Assembly: GCF_004348675.1 (NCBI RefSeq)
Contig: NZ_SMKN01000038.1
Span: 1-33,411, forward strand
Length of the DNA stretch: 33,411 bases
DNA from: Micromonospora sp. KC606
GTDB lineage: Bacteria > Actinomycetota > Actinomycetes > Mycobacteriales > Micromonosporaceae
Direction: 5' to 3'
Part shown: positions 1 to 6,236 of the stretch, piece by piece
Numbering within the stretch: position 1 is the first letter of the stretch
Layout: the number at the start of each line of letters is the position of its first letter
Notes under the pieces: model-generated
Seen by the model: the letters and a program-made list of their open reading frames with translations, nothing else
Databases searched by the model: none
What the model was told of the DNA's origin: nothing
Translations under genes and position numbers: made by a program

Positions 1-1210
1 AAGAGACAGGCGGTGTGGAGCGCGGCGCGGACGGCGGGGAGAGGCGACGGTTGCGCCACAGCCAGGCGCCGGCCGCTGTGGTGATCACCCCGACGAGCAC
101 GAAGAGCAGGCGGTAGTCGAACGCGCCGACGAGCAGCGCGCCGGCCCCGATGGAGAACGCCTGCGGCCCGCTGACCAGCGCCTCCGACGCCGCGGTCACC
201 CGGCCCAGCAGCCCTGGCGGGGTGCGCCGCTGGATCAGCGTGTTGAGCCCCACCAAGGTCAGCGGAAGCGACACCCCGGCCAGCAGCAGCGCGAGCACGC
301 CCAGGCGCAGGTCCGGCCAGGCCAGCGCCAGCGCGGCCGGCCCGAAGAAGGTCACCCCCGCGGCGAGCGCGCCGACCTCACCGACCCGACGCACCACGGC
401 CGGGGAGAGCAGGCCACCGACCAGCCCGCCGACGCCCTGCACGGTGACCAGTACCCCCACGAACGCGGCGTCCCGGCCAAGACCCTGGTCCACGTACGCG
501 AAGATCAGTGATTCGCTGAAACCCATCACCAGCGAGCCCAGGCCGTAGCCGAGCAGCGCCCGGCGCAGCGCCGGCTCACCGGCCAGGTGGCGCAGCCCGG
601 CGCCCAGTTCGGCCGACCAGCGCAGGGTGACCGGTGCCGGCTCGATCTCGGTGGTCCGGAGCAGCCCGACCACGGCGGCGGCGGTGACGAACCCGACCAT
701 CGCCAGCGCGGCGAGCAGCCAGCCGCCGACCGCCGCGTAGAGGGCCGCGCCGGCGAGCGGGCCACCGAGGCGCAGCCCCTGCCGGACGGTCTGCAACGCC
801 CCGTTCGCCTCGGCGAGCAGCTCACTGGGCACGAGCTGCCGGATCAAGCCGTTGAGGGTGGCGCTGAGCGTGAGGTACGACAGCCCGTACAGGGCGGCCA
901 CCACGTAGATGATCCAGACATCGGCCCGGTCCCGGACGGCGAAGAGCGGGGTGAGCAGCATCGCCGTGCCGAGGTTCGCGGCCACGAAGAAGGGCCGGCG
1001 AGGGTACCGGTCGACGACCCAGCCCACCAGCGGCGCCAGCGTCATCGGCGCGATGATCGCGAAGATGGTCGCGCCGGCCAGGCCGTCCGAGCCGGTCAGG
1101 TCCTTGACCCAGATGGCGAGCGCGAGCAGCAGGATCGACTCGGCGGCCATGCTGGCCAGCAACGCGCCGAAGAGCAGTCGGAAGTCGGGGCGGCGCAGGA
1201 CGGTGCGCAT
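1..1210 (-). CDS. MFS family efflux transporter (C-terminus beyond window)
   Basis: Reading leftward from an ATG at 1210, an open frame runs to the window edge without a stop, giving about 403 residues, close to the full length of a 12-helix major facilitator. The translation is a series of hydrophobic segments rich in Gly, Ala and Leu. After the second segment it has a loop, GWVVDRYPRR, which fits the MFS signature between TM2 and TM3. The type resembles the EntS/MFS_3 exporter group, which pumps siderophores or drugs by proton antiport; the substrate cannot be told from sequence. The start is supported by GGAGGG six bases upstream. It is divergent from the XRE regulator at 1440, and a perfect 12-bp palindrome lies in the shared promoter region. 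The last residues and the stop are missing only because the window ends. Confidence 0.85.
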   Translation of the reverse strand, partial: MRTVLRRPDFRLLFGALLASMAAESILLLALAIWVKDLTGSDGLAGATIFAIIAPMTLAPLVGWVVDRYPRRPFFVAANLGTAMLLTPLFAVRDRADVWIIYVVAALYGLSYLTLSATLNGLIRQLVPSELLAEANGALQTVRQGLRLGGPLAGAALYAAVGGWLLAALAMVGFVTAAAVVGLLRTTEIEPAPVTLRWSAELGAGLRHLAGEPALRRALLGYGLGSLVMGFSESLIFAYVDQGLGRDAAFVGVLVTVQGVGGLVGGLLSPAVVRRVGEVGALAAGVTFFGPAALALAWPDLRLGVLALLLAGVSLPLTLVGLNTLIQRRTPPGLLGRVTAASEALVSGPQAFSIGAGALLVGAFDYRLLFVLVGVITTAAGAWLWRNRRLSPPSAPRSTPPVS

Positions 1211-1316
1211 GGGGTTCCCTCCGCGGGGGTGGCGCCCGGAGGGCGCGGTCTGGAGGAGGTGCGGCCGGCCCGGTCATCGTCGTCCGCGCCGCTGACACTT
1301 ACCACAGTCCTCTTTT

Positions 1317-1328
1317 TGTCACGTGACA
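1317..1328. promoter_or_regulatory. Perfect palindrome TGTCACGTGACA, candidate operator
   Basis: A perfect 12-bp dyad lies in the 229-bp divergent region between the MFS gene and the XRE regulator. Read on the minus strand, its right half GTGACA resembles a -35 hexamer and is followed 15 bases later by TAAGTG. A protein bound here could block the transporter promoter. The operator role is inferred; the symmetry is seen directly. Confidence 0.4.
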
Positions 1329-1439
1329 CGCCCTTGCCGGGTACCTCCGACGCCAGTCGCGCGTCCATACTGACCGTGGGGGGCGAAATTCATACAGTTA
1401 CCGTCGCGTCCGCGGCGGTCGACGGAATCGAGGGCACCC

Positions 1440-2414
1440 GTGCCTCCTGCCGTACCGAGCCCGATCCTGCGCCGGCGCAGGCTCGGCACCGAACTGCGCC
1501 GCCTGCGCGAGGCGGCAGGGCTCACCGGCGACCAGGTGATCGAAAGGATTGGCTGGGCGTCGGCGTCCAAGCTGTCCCGACTGGAAAACGGGCGCAGCCG
1601 GCCCGACCCGGACGACGTGACCGCCCTGCTGGAACTTTACGGCGCGGACGCCGAGTCGCGGACGGACCTGCTCACCATCGCCAGGGAGGCCGGCGACGTG
1701 CGCGGCTGGCGCAGGTCGTACCCGGTGATGACGCAGCAGCAGCTCGGCTGGGCGGAGATCGAGGCGGGCTGCGCCGAGATCCGTGAGTACAACCCCGTTC
1801 TCGTGCCCGGGCTGCTGCAGACGCCCGGCTATGCCCGGTTACGGATCGTCTCGGCGGACCGGGCCGCCACGACGGCGGGCGATCCGCAGGCCGGCGAGGA
1901 CCCAGAGACCGAGGTTCGCGCCCGGCTGGCCCGGCAGTCGTTGCTGGACCGGGCCGATGCTCCGCGCTACACGGCGGTGCTGGAGGAGGCGGCGCTCGGC
2001 GAACGGGCCGGCCCAAGCGAGGTACGACGCGAGCAGCTGTCCAAGCTCTGTGAGCTGGCGATACTTCCCAACGTCACGCTACGCCTGCTGCAACGCACGA
2101 CCGTGATCGGAGATTTCTACCTGCCGCCGACCGCGTTCTCGCTCTACCGCTTCGCCGATCCGCAGGATCCGGAGACGCTGGCGATCGAAGGTGGCTTCAT
2201 CGACGTCATGTCACACGACGCAAATACCGTGAATCACTATAAAGTGGTCTTCGAGTGGCTGTGCTCGGCGGCGCTCTCCGCGACGGACACCCTCTCTTGG
2301 CTCTTCGAGGAGACGGGACGGCTGACCGGGACGGCGGCTCCGTCCACGGCGGTCCACGGGGCGGCAGCGGCGCCGACCCAGCGTCGGCCGTCCGGGCGGC
2401 TGACGGAGCGGTGA
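1440..2414 (+). CDS. XRE-family regulator with DUF5753 (WhiJ/Scr2-like antitoxin type)
   Basis: A 324-aa protein. Residues about 15-70 form a helix-turn-helix of the XRE/Cro type (LRRLREAAGLTGDQV, then SKLSRLENGRSRP). The remainder matches the DUF5753 ligand/partner domain, with the usual EYNPVLVPGLLQTPGYAR, a central LCELAILPNVTLRLL and the YRFADPQDPETLAIEG segment. In Streptomyces such proteins pair with small DUF397 proteins; the pairs include whiJ (development) and Scr1/Scr2 (toxin-antitoxin-like). A DUF397 gene follows 74 bases downstream, so this is a typical pair. The GTG start is preceded by GAGGG at normal spacing. A possible -10 (TACAGT, 1393-1398) lies upstream. The C-terminal 35 residues or so are low-complexity Ala/Pro/Arg. 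The target genes are unknown. Confidence 0.9.
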   Translation: MPPAVPSPILRRRRLGTELRRLREAAGLTGDQVIERIGWASASKLSRLENGRSRPDPDDVTALLELYGADAESRTDLLTIAREAGDVRGWRRSYPVMTQQQLGWAEIEAGCAEIREYNPVLVPGLLQTPGYARLRIVSADRAATTAGDPQAGEDPETEVRARLARQSLLDRADAPRYTAVLEEAALGERAGPSEVRREQLSKLCELAILPNVTLRLLQRTTVIGDFYLPPTAFSLYRFADPQDPETLAIEGGFIDVMSHDANTVNHYKVVFEWLCSAALSATDTLSWLFEETGRLTGTAAPSTAVHGAAAAPTQRRPSGRLTER

Positions 2415-2488
2415 TCCACACCGGATCTCCGTCGGGGTCGGGCGGGCGTCACTCGTCCTCATCGGAGTTCCAGAGCAGGAGCAGAACC

Positions 2489-2713
2489 ATGAACGAGATC
2501 CGAAGCACCCTCCCCGCCCGGCAGTTGGCCGACGTCGCCTGGCGCAAGAGCACCCGCAGCCAGACCTCGAACTGTGTCGAGGTGGCCCCGCTGAGCACCG
2601 CGGTCGCGCTTCGCGACAGCAAGGACCCCAGCGGGCCGGTGCTGCTGTTCAACCGGGCCGGCTGGCTCGGCTTCGTCAGCGGCGCGAAGAACGGACAGTT
2701 CGATCTGACCTGA
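2489..2713 (+). CDS. DUF397 small protein (Scr1/WhiJ-partner type)
   Basis: A 74-aa protein with the DUF397 hallmarks: DVAWRKSTRSQ, then NCVEVA, VALRDSKDP and a C-terminal F-x-SGAKNGQFD. It starts at the ATG at 2489; an upstream in-frame extension in the same open frame has no conserved content. DUF397 proteins are nearly always next to an XRE-DUF5753 gene, as here, and some act as growth-inhibiting toxins neutralised by the regulator. That function is known from Streptomyces relatives and inferred here. A strong hairpin directly follows the stop, so the pair looks like a two-gene transcription unit. Confidence 0.9.
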   Translation: MNEIRSTLPARQLADVAWRKSTRSQTSNCVEVAPLSTAVALRDSKDPSGPVLLFNRAGWLGFVSGAKNGQFDLT

Positions 2714-2724
2714 TCCGGCGACGA

Positions 2725-2761
2725 GACGGGGGCCGTCGGCGAGGCGCCGGCGGCCCCCGTC
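2725..2761 (+). terminator. Hairpin terminator after the DUF397 gene
   Basis: An 11-bp perfect stem (GACGGGGGCCG with CGGCCCCCGTC) with a 15-base loop begins 12 bases after the DUF397 stop codon. There is no U-tract, as is common for actinobacterial terminators. Confidence 0.65.
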
Positions 2762-2836
2762 GTGTCCGTCGCCGCGACCGCCCCGAGCAGGCATCGGATG
2801 ATCGGACAACGCCCCGCGCCGATGGCGGCGTTTCAC

Positions 2837-2864
2837 TTGCTGGGAGCGACGGCGGGCGTAACAT
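2837..2864 (+). promoter_or_regulatory. Possible sigma-70-type promoter for the 91-aa orphan
   Basis: TTGCTG (2837-2842) and TAACAT (2859-2864) are separated by 16 bases and lie about 65 bases before the ATG at 2929. The motif TTTCA(C/G)T occurs three times around it (2831, 2869, 2886). Two of these copies supply an inverted CAGTGA/TCACTG pair spaced by 10 bases. This is a pattern match only. Confidence 0.3.
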
Positions 2865-2928
2865 GACGTTTCAGTGACGTGGAACTTTCACTGCGTACCC
2901 GTCCGTCGCGGTTCATCCGGAGACAACC

Positions 2929-3204
2929 ATGAGTTTCCTGATCGTTCGTACCGACATCCGCGCCGCCGCCGACATCGACCTCGCCGCCGCGTGGGCCGGC
3001 GGCGGCCTGCTCCGCGACGAGACGACCGCGCCCGAGCCACGCCGCCAGATCGTCCATGCCGAGGACCGGGAGGCCGCGCTGCTGCTCGCGAGGGCGCTCT
3101 CCAGCGTTGGCGCGGTCCGCTCCGGCCGGCAGCGGGTCAAGGTGCTCCCGCTCGCCGGGCCTGCCCCCACCTGGCAGGAACGTCGGCCGGCCACCGACAC
3201 CTGA
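2929..3204 (+). CDS. Small hypothetical protein, 91 aa
   Basis: I do not recognise a family. The frame opens with ATG, preceded by CCGGAGACAACC, so GGAG is at good spacing. The protein begins MSFLIVRTDIRAAADIDLAAAW and continues with an alternating pattern compatible with a small alpha/beta domain. It has no signal peptide, membrane segment or cysteine. It is bounded by the DUF397 terminator upstream and by the repeat-rich gap downstream, so it is probably monocistronic. Codon usage looks coding, with GC-rich third positions. Function unknown. Confidence 0.6.
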   Translation: MSFLIVRTDIRAAADIDLAAAWAGGGLLRDETTAPEPRRQIVHAEDREAALLLARALSSVGAVRSGRQRVKVLPLAGPAPTWQERRPATDT

Positions 3205-3332
3205 CCCACCGACGGCCGTCCTGGCGGACCGGCTCCCCCGCCGTTCCTCGCCCTCCGCCATGACGGCCCCGTGTTCCGGCCCGTGACCGCCGCGGCAACG
3301 ACGGCCACGGGCCGGGCCGCGGCCACCCCGGC

Positions 3333-3359
3333 CCGACCGGGCCGACCGGGCCGACCGGG
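3333..3359. repeat. Three tandem 9-bp repeats (CCGACCGGG)
   Basis: CCGACCGGG occurs three times head to tail without mismatch. A 10-bp unit, ATCCTGCGGC, is duplicated at 3381-3400. Both lie in the same gene-free stretch (3205-3772) as the 37-bp array and suggest a slippage-prone region. Confidence 0.85.
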
Positions 3360-3468
3360 CTGGGCCTCACAGAATGCGGGATCCTGCGGCATCCTGCGGC
3401 CCCGACACCGCGACATGCCGCAAAGCACGAGCCGACCGCACGGATTGGCCGCAGGCATCGCACGGCCG

Positions 3469-3764
3469 CACAAGGCCGGACCGGCCGCACGCACCGCACG
3501 GGCCGCACAAAACCGGACCGGCCGCACGCACCGCACGGGCCGCACAAGGCCGGACCCGCCGCACGCACCGCACGCGCCGCACAAGGCCGGACCCGCCGCA
3601 CGCACCGCACGCGCCGCACAAGGCCGGACCCGCCGCACGCACCGCACGGGCCGCACAAGGCCGGACCCGCCGCACGCACCGCACGGGCCGCACAAGGCCG
3701 GACCCGCCGCACGCACCGCACGGGCCGCACAAGGCCGGACCCGCCGCACGCACCGCACGGGCCG
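3469..3764. repeat. Eight 37-bp tandem repeats between convergent genes
   Basis: The unit begins CACAAGGCCGGACCCGCC and recurs at 3469, 3506, 3543, 3580, 3617, 3654, 3691 and 3728, always exactly 37 bases apart, ending at 3764. That is nine bases before the nudC stop codon. Units differ at a few positions (GGG/GCG near the end; AAAA for AAGG in the second). Copies are head to tail with no unique spacers, so this is a minisatellite and not a CRISPR array. Because 37 is not a multiple of three, the long open frames across it are artefacts. A degenerate ninth unit may precede 3469. It lies downstream of both flanking genes. Confidence 0.95.
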
Positions 3765-3772
3765 CCTTCCGG

Positions 3773-4720
3773 TCAGCAGTGGCCGTCGAGCCAGCGGTGG
3801 ACGAGGAAGAGCGCGATCGAGGACGGTGGCGGCAGGATCATCCGGTCGCCCCCGCCGACGTCCACCGGTCGACCCGCCAGCACCGCGCCGATCTCCCGGC
3901 GGGTGAACCAGCGGGCGTACGCGATCTCGGCCGGATCGAGCCGCACCGGCACCCCCGGATCCGCCTCCGCCAGGAAGCCGAGCATCAGCGAACCGGGGAA
4001 CGGCCAGGACTGGCTGCCCGCGTACACGATCCGCTCGACCGCGACCCCGACCTCCTCGCGGACCTCGCGCAGCACGGCGGCCTCGGCCGACTCCCCCGGC
4101 TCCACGAAACCGGCGAGGCAGGAGTAGCGCCGCTCCCCGGGCGTACGGGGCCAGGTGGCGTTGTTGCCGAGCAGGCAGCGCCCGTCCGGCCCGTCCACCC
4201 CGTCGTGCACCAGCACGATCATCGCCGGGTCGGTGCGCGGCCAGGCCCGCTGGCCCTGCGCGTCCACCCGGGACCAACCGCCCTCGTCGACCTCGGTGCG
4301 GTGCCCCGTCCGTGGCGACCAGCCGTGACCCAGATGCCAGTTGACCAACGCCAGCGCGGTGGTGAAAAGCCCCGCGTCCCGGTCACTCAACAGGTGGCCG
4401 ACCTCGCGCAGGCTGACCTCCCGGGTGCCCGGCAGCGCCGGCAGCGGCGCGTCCACGGCGAAAACCGGGACGCCGTCCGGCTCCACGCCGAGAAACAGTG
4501 CCGAGCTCTCCCCCGTCGGGCCCAACTCGACCGCGTCCCGCAGCACCAGCGCCGGCGGGTTGGTGCCGCCCCGCACCAGCGCCCGCCCCTCGCGGGTCGA
4601 GTCGAGCACCAGCACCCGGGCTCGCCGCCACGCCTGCGCCAGCCACTCCCGGTCGGTCCGCCGGTGCGCCGCCCGGTCCAGCGTGGACCGGGCCAGCGGT
4701 GGGGCTGGCTCGCCGCTCAC
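3773..4720 (-). CDS. nudC: NudC-like NADH pyrophosphatase / NAD-RNA decapping Nudix hydrolase
   Basis: A 315-aa protein, the usual NudC length. A complete Nudix box spans residues 204-226 (G204, E210, R218-E219, E222-E223, G225). Downstream, residues 236-244 read SQSWPFPGS, the NudC family signature SQPWPFPxS with the first Pro changed to Ser. Family members cleave NADH to NMNH and AMP, and remove NAD caps from RNA. NudC proteins normally carry a four-cysteine zinc ribbon just before PRTDPAVI. Here the equivalent region, residues 130-160 (HGWSPRTGHR...DAQGQ), has no cysteine, so the zinc site is lost. The GTG start overlaps the upstream M16 stop as GTGA, indicating translational coupling. It could be a NudC paralogue with altered substrate use. 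Confidence 0.85.
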   Translation of the reverse strand: MSGEPAPPLARSTLDRAAHRRTDREWLAQAWRRARVLVLDSTREGRALVRGGTNPPALVLRDAVELGPTGESSALFLGVEPDGVPVFAVDAPLPALPGTREVSLREVGHLLSDRDAGLFTTALALVNWHLGHGWSPRTGHRTEVDEGGWSRVDAQGQRAWPRTDPAMIVLVHDGVDGPDGRCLLGNNATWPRTPGERRYSCLAGFVEPGESAEAAVLREVREEVGVAVERIVYAGSQSWPFPGSLMLGFLAEADPGVPVRLDPAEIAYARWFTRREIGAVLAGRPVDVGGGDRMILPPPSSIALFLVHRWLDGHC

Positions 4721-6057
4721 GCCGGCTCCCGGCGTACCGGGGTCAGGGCGGACAGCTGCCCCTCGACCCGGTCGGCGTCACCGAGCACCACGGTGACCGC
4801 CTTCGCCGGCGCCAGGTAGCGGGCGGCCACCTCGGCGACGTCGGCCACGGTCGCCTTCGCCAGCCGGGCGGCATGCTCGGCCAGGAAGTCCAGGCGCAGC
4901 CCGTTGCCGGCGTACGCACTGGTCAGCGATGCGAGGCCGGCCTGGGTGGACATGCCCAGCTGAAGCGTGCCGAGGGCGTACTGGCGGGCCTGCTCCAGCT
5001 CGTCGGGCTTCGGCATCAGCGTGGCCAGCCGGCCCAGCTCATACGTGGTCTCCAGCAGCGCGGGACCGGTCACCTCCGTGGCCACGTCGGCGGAGGCCAC
5101 CAGCACCGAGCCGGCGACGGAGTGCTCGACGGTCGAGTGCGGCCCGTACGTGTAACCCTTGTCCTCGCGGATGTTCTCCGTCCACCGGGACGAGAAGTAG
5201 CCGCCGAAGAGCAGGTTTGCCAGTTGCAGCGCGGCGTGGTCGGGATGGGTGCGGGGCACCGCCGGCAGCGCGATGCGCAGCGAGGACTGCACCGAGCCGG
5301 GCCGGTCGACCAGCAGCAGCGGGCCGGGCTCCAGCGGCGGGGCGGGCGGCAGATCGATCTGTTGCCCGTCGCCCCGCCAACCGGCCAGGGCCAGCTCGGC
5401 GGCGTCCAACGCGCGCTCCGGCTGCACGTCGCCGACCAGCACCAGCACCGCACCCGCCGGGTGGACCCGCTCCGCGTGCAACCGGCGCAACACCGGTGGG
5501 CGGACGGCCCGGACCTGGTCGGGCTCGGGGGTCTGCACCGCGTACGGGTGGCGGCCGTAGATCCGCTTGAGCAGGGCCGTCCGGGCCAGGTGGGCCGGCT
5601 GGCTCTGGGCGACCTGGATCCGGTCGACCAACCGGTCCCGCTCGGTGTCGACCCACTCGGTCGGGTAGGTGGCCCCGGTCAGCACGTCGGCCAGGATCTC
5701 CAGCATCCGGCCCAGGCCGGTGACCAGGCCCGCCCCGGAAAGCATCAGCCGGTCCGGGTCGATTCCGGCGGAGAGCCCACCGCCGACCTTCTGCAGCTCG
5801 GCGGCGATCTGGGTGGCGGTGTGGGTCGCGGTGCCGGAGAGCAGGGTCTGCGAGAGCATCGCCCCCCGGGCCAGGTGGGCACGCCCGAACGGCATCCACA
5901 GTCGCAACTCGACCAGCGGGACGGCGGGCCGGCGGACCGCGATCACGGTCAGTCCGTTGGGCAGCGTCCGCTCGGCCTGCTTCGGCAGCTTCAGTTTGCG
6001 GGTGGGGCCGAGCGGCGGCAGGACGCGCGGCGTGGCGGGCACGATGGTCGTCGTCAC
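4717..6057 (-). CDS. M16 peptidase family, non-catalytic partner subunit
   Basis: A 446-aa protein with the two-lobed pitrilysin/processing-peptidase fold. In the family HxxEH zinc site the aligned residues are M67, Q70 and T71 (AMLSQTLLSGT in place of AHLLEHMLFRGT), so it cannot bind zinc. The C-terminal lobe keeps the Arg/Tyr-type substrate-binding segment (SSRWTENIREDKGYTYGP). In heterodimeric M16 enzymes, such as mitochondrial MPP and bacterial pairs, one subunit has HxxEH and the other supplies R/Y. The catalytic partner is the next gene upstream (6233-7543). The GTG start is preceded by GGAGAAGG and overlaps the stop of a 60-codon frame made of 20-residue repeats. Its stop overlaps the nudC start. 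Confidence 0.9.
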   Translation of the reverse strand: MTTTIVPATPRVLPPLGPTRKLKLPKQAERTLPNGLTVIAVRRPAVPLVELRLWMPFGRAHLARGAMLSQTLLSGTATHTATQIAAELQKVGGGLSAGIDPDRLMLSGAGLVTGLGRMLEILADVLTGATYPTEWVDTERDRLVDRIQVAQSQPAHLARTALLKRIYGRHPYAVQTPEPDQVRAVRPPVLRRLHAERVHPAGAVLVLVGDVQPERALDAAELALAGWRGDGQQIDLPPAPPLEPGPLLLVDRPGSVQSSLRIALPAVPRTHPDHAALQLANLLFGGYFSSRWTENIREDKGYTYGPHSTVEHSVAGSVLVASADVATEVTGPALLETTYELGRLATLMPKPDELEQARQYALGTLQLGMSTQAGLASLTSAYAGNGLRLDFLAEHAARLAKATVADVAEVAARYLAPAKAVTVVLGDADRVEGQLSALTPVRREPA

Positions 6058-6236
6058 CTGGCCTTCTCCGTTCGCGACTGCGGGGCTCGCAAACCCGGCT
6101 CACTCCTCGCGCTCACCGTGCCCCCTTTCGTCCGCGACTGCGGGGCTCGCAAACCCGGCTCACTCCTCGCGCTCACCGTGCCCCCTTTCGTCCGCGACTG
6201 CGGGGCTCGCAAACCCGGCTCACTCCTCGCGCTCAC
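6054..6236 (-). CDS. Possible 60-codon repeat ORF bridging the two M16 genes
   Basis: A GTG at 6236 overlaps the stop of the catalytic M16 gene as GTGA, and a strong GGAGGAG lies six bases before it. The frame runs 60 codons to a TGA that overlaps the GTG of the second M16 gene, again as GTGA. Because the DNA repeat period is 60 bp, the product is three 20-residue repeats of MSARSEPGLRAPQSRTKGGT type: basic, without hydrophobic or known motifs. It may be translated only as a relay that carries ribosomes from one M16 gene to the next. Whether a stable peptide is made is unknown. Confidence 0.3.
   Translation of the reverse strand: MSARSEPGLRAPQSRTKGGTVSARSEPGLRAPQSRTKGGTVSARSEPGLRAPQSRTEKAR
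6073..6236 (-). repeat. Three 60-bp direct repeats inserted between the M16 genes
   Basis: A 44-bp core is identical in three copies (6073-6116, 6133-6176, 6193-6236), separated by identical 16-bp spacers. On the minus strand each core opens with GTGAGCGCGAGGAGTGAGCC and ends near CCCCGCAGTCGCG. The block is flanked by the same nine bases, GCCAGGTGA, at both M16 junctions, as if it had expanded inside a former direct GTGA overlap. A related sequence occurs at 20740-20838, suggesting a dispersed family. Confidence 0.95.

Noticed and set aside
3469..3764. CRISPR array
   Set aside because: The 37-bp units are directly contiguous, with no unique spacers, and no cas gene is present.
3374..4819. 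Long plus-strand frame across the repeat and nudC (481 codons)
   Set aside because: It is a shadow of nudC on the opposite strand plus 37-bp repeats whose period is not a multiple of three; the translation is Arg/Pro/His low-complexity.
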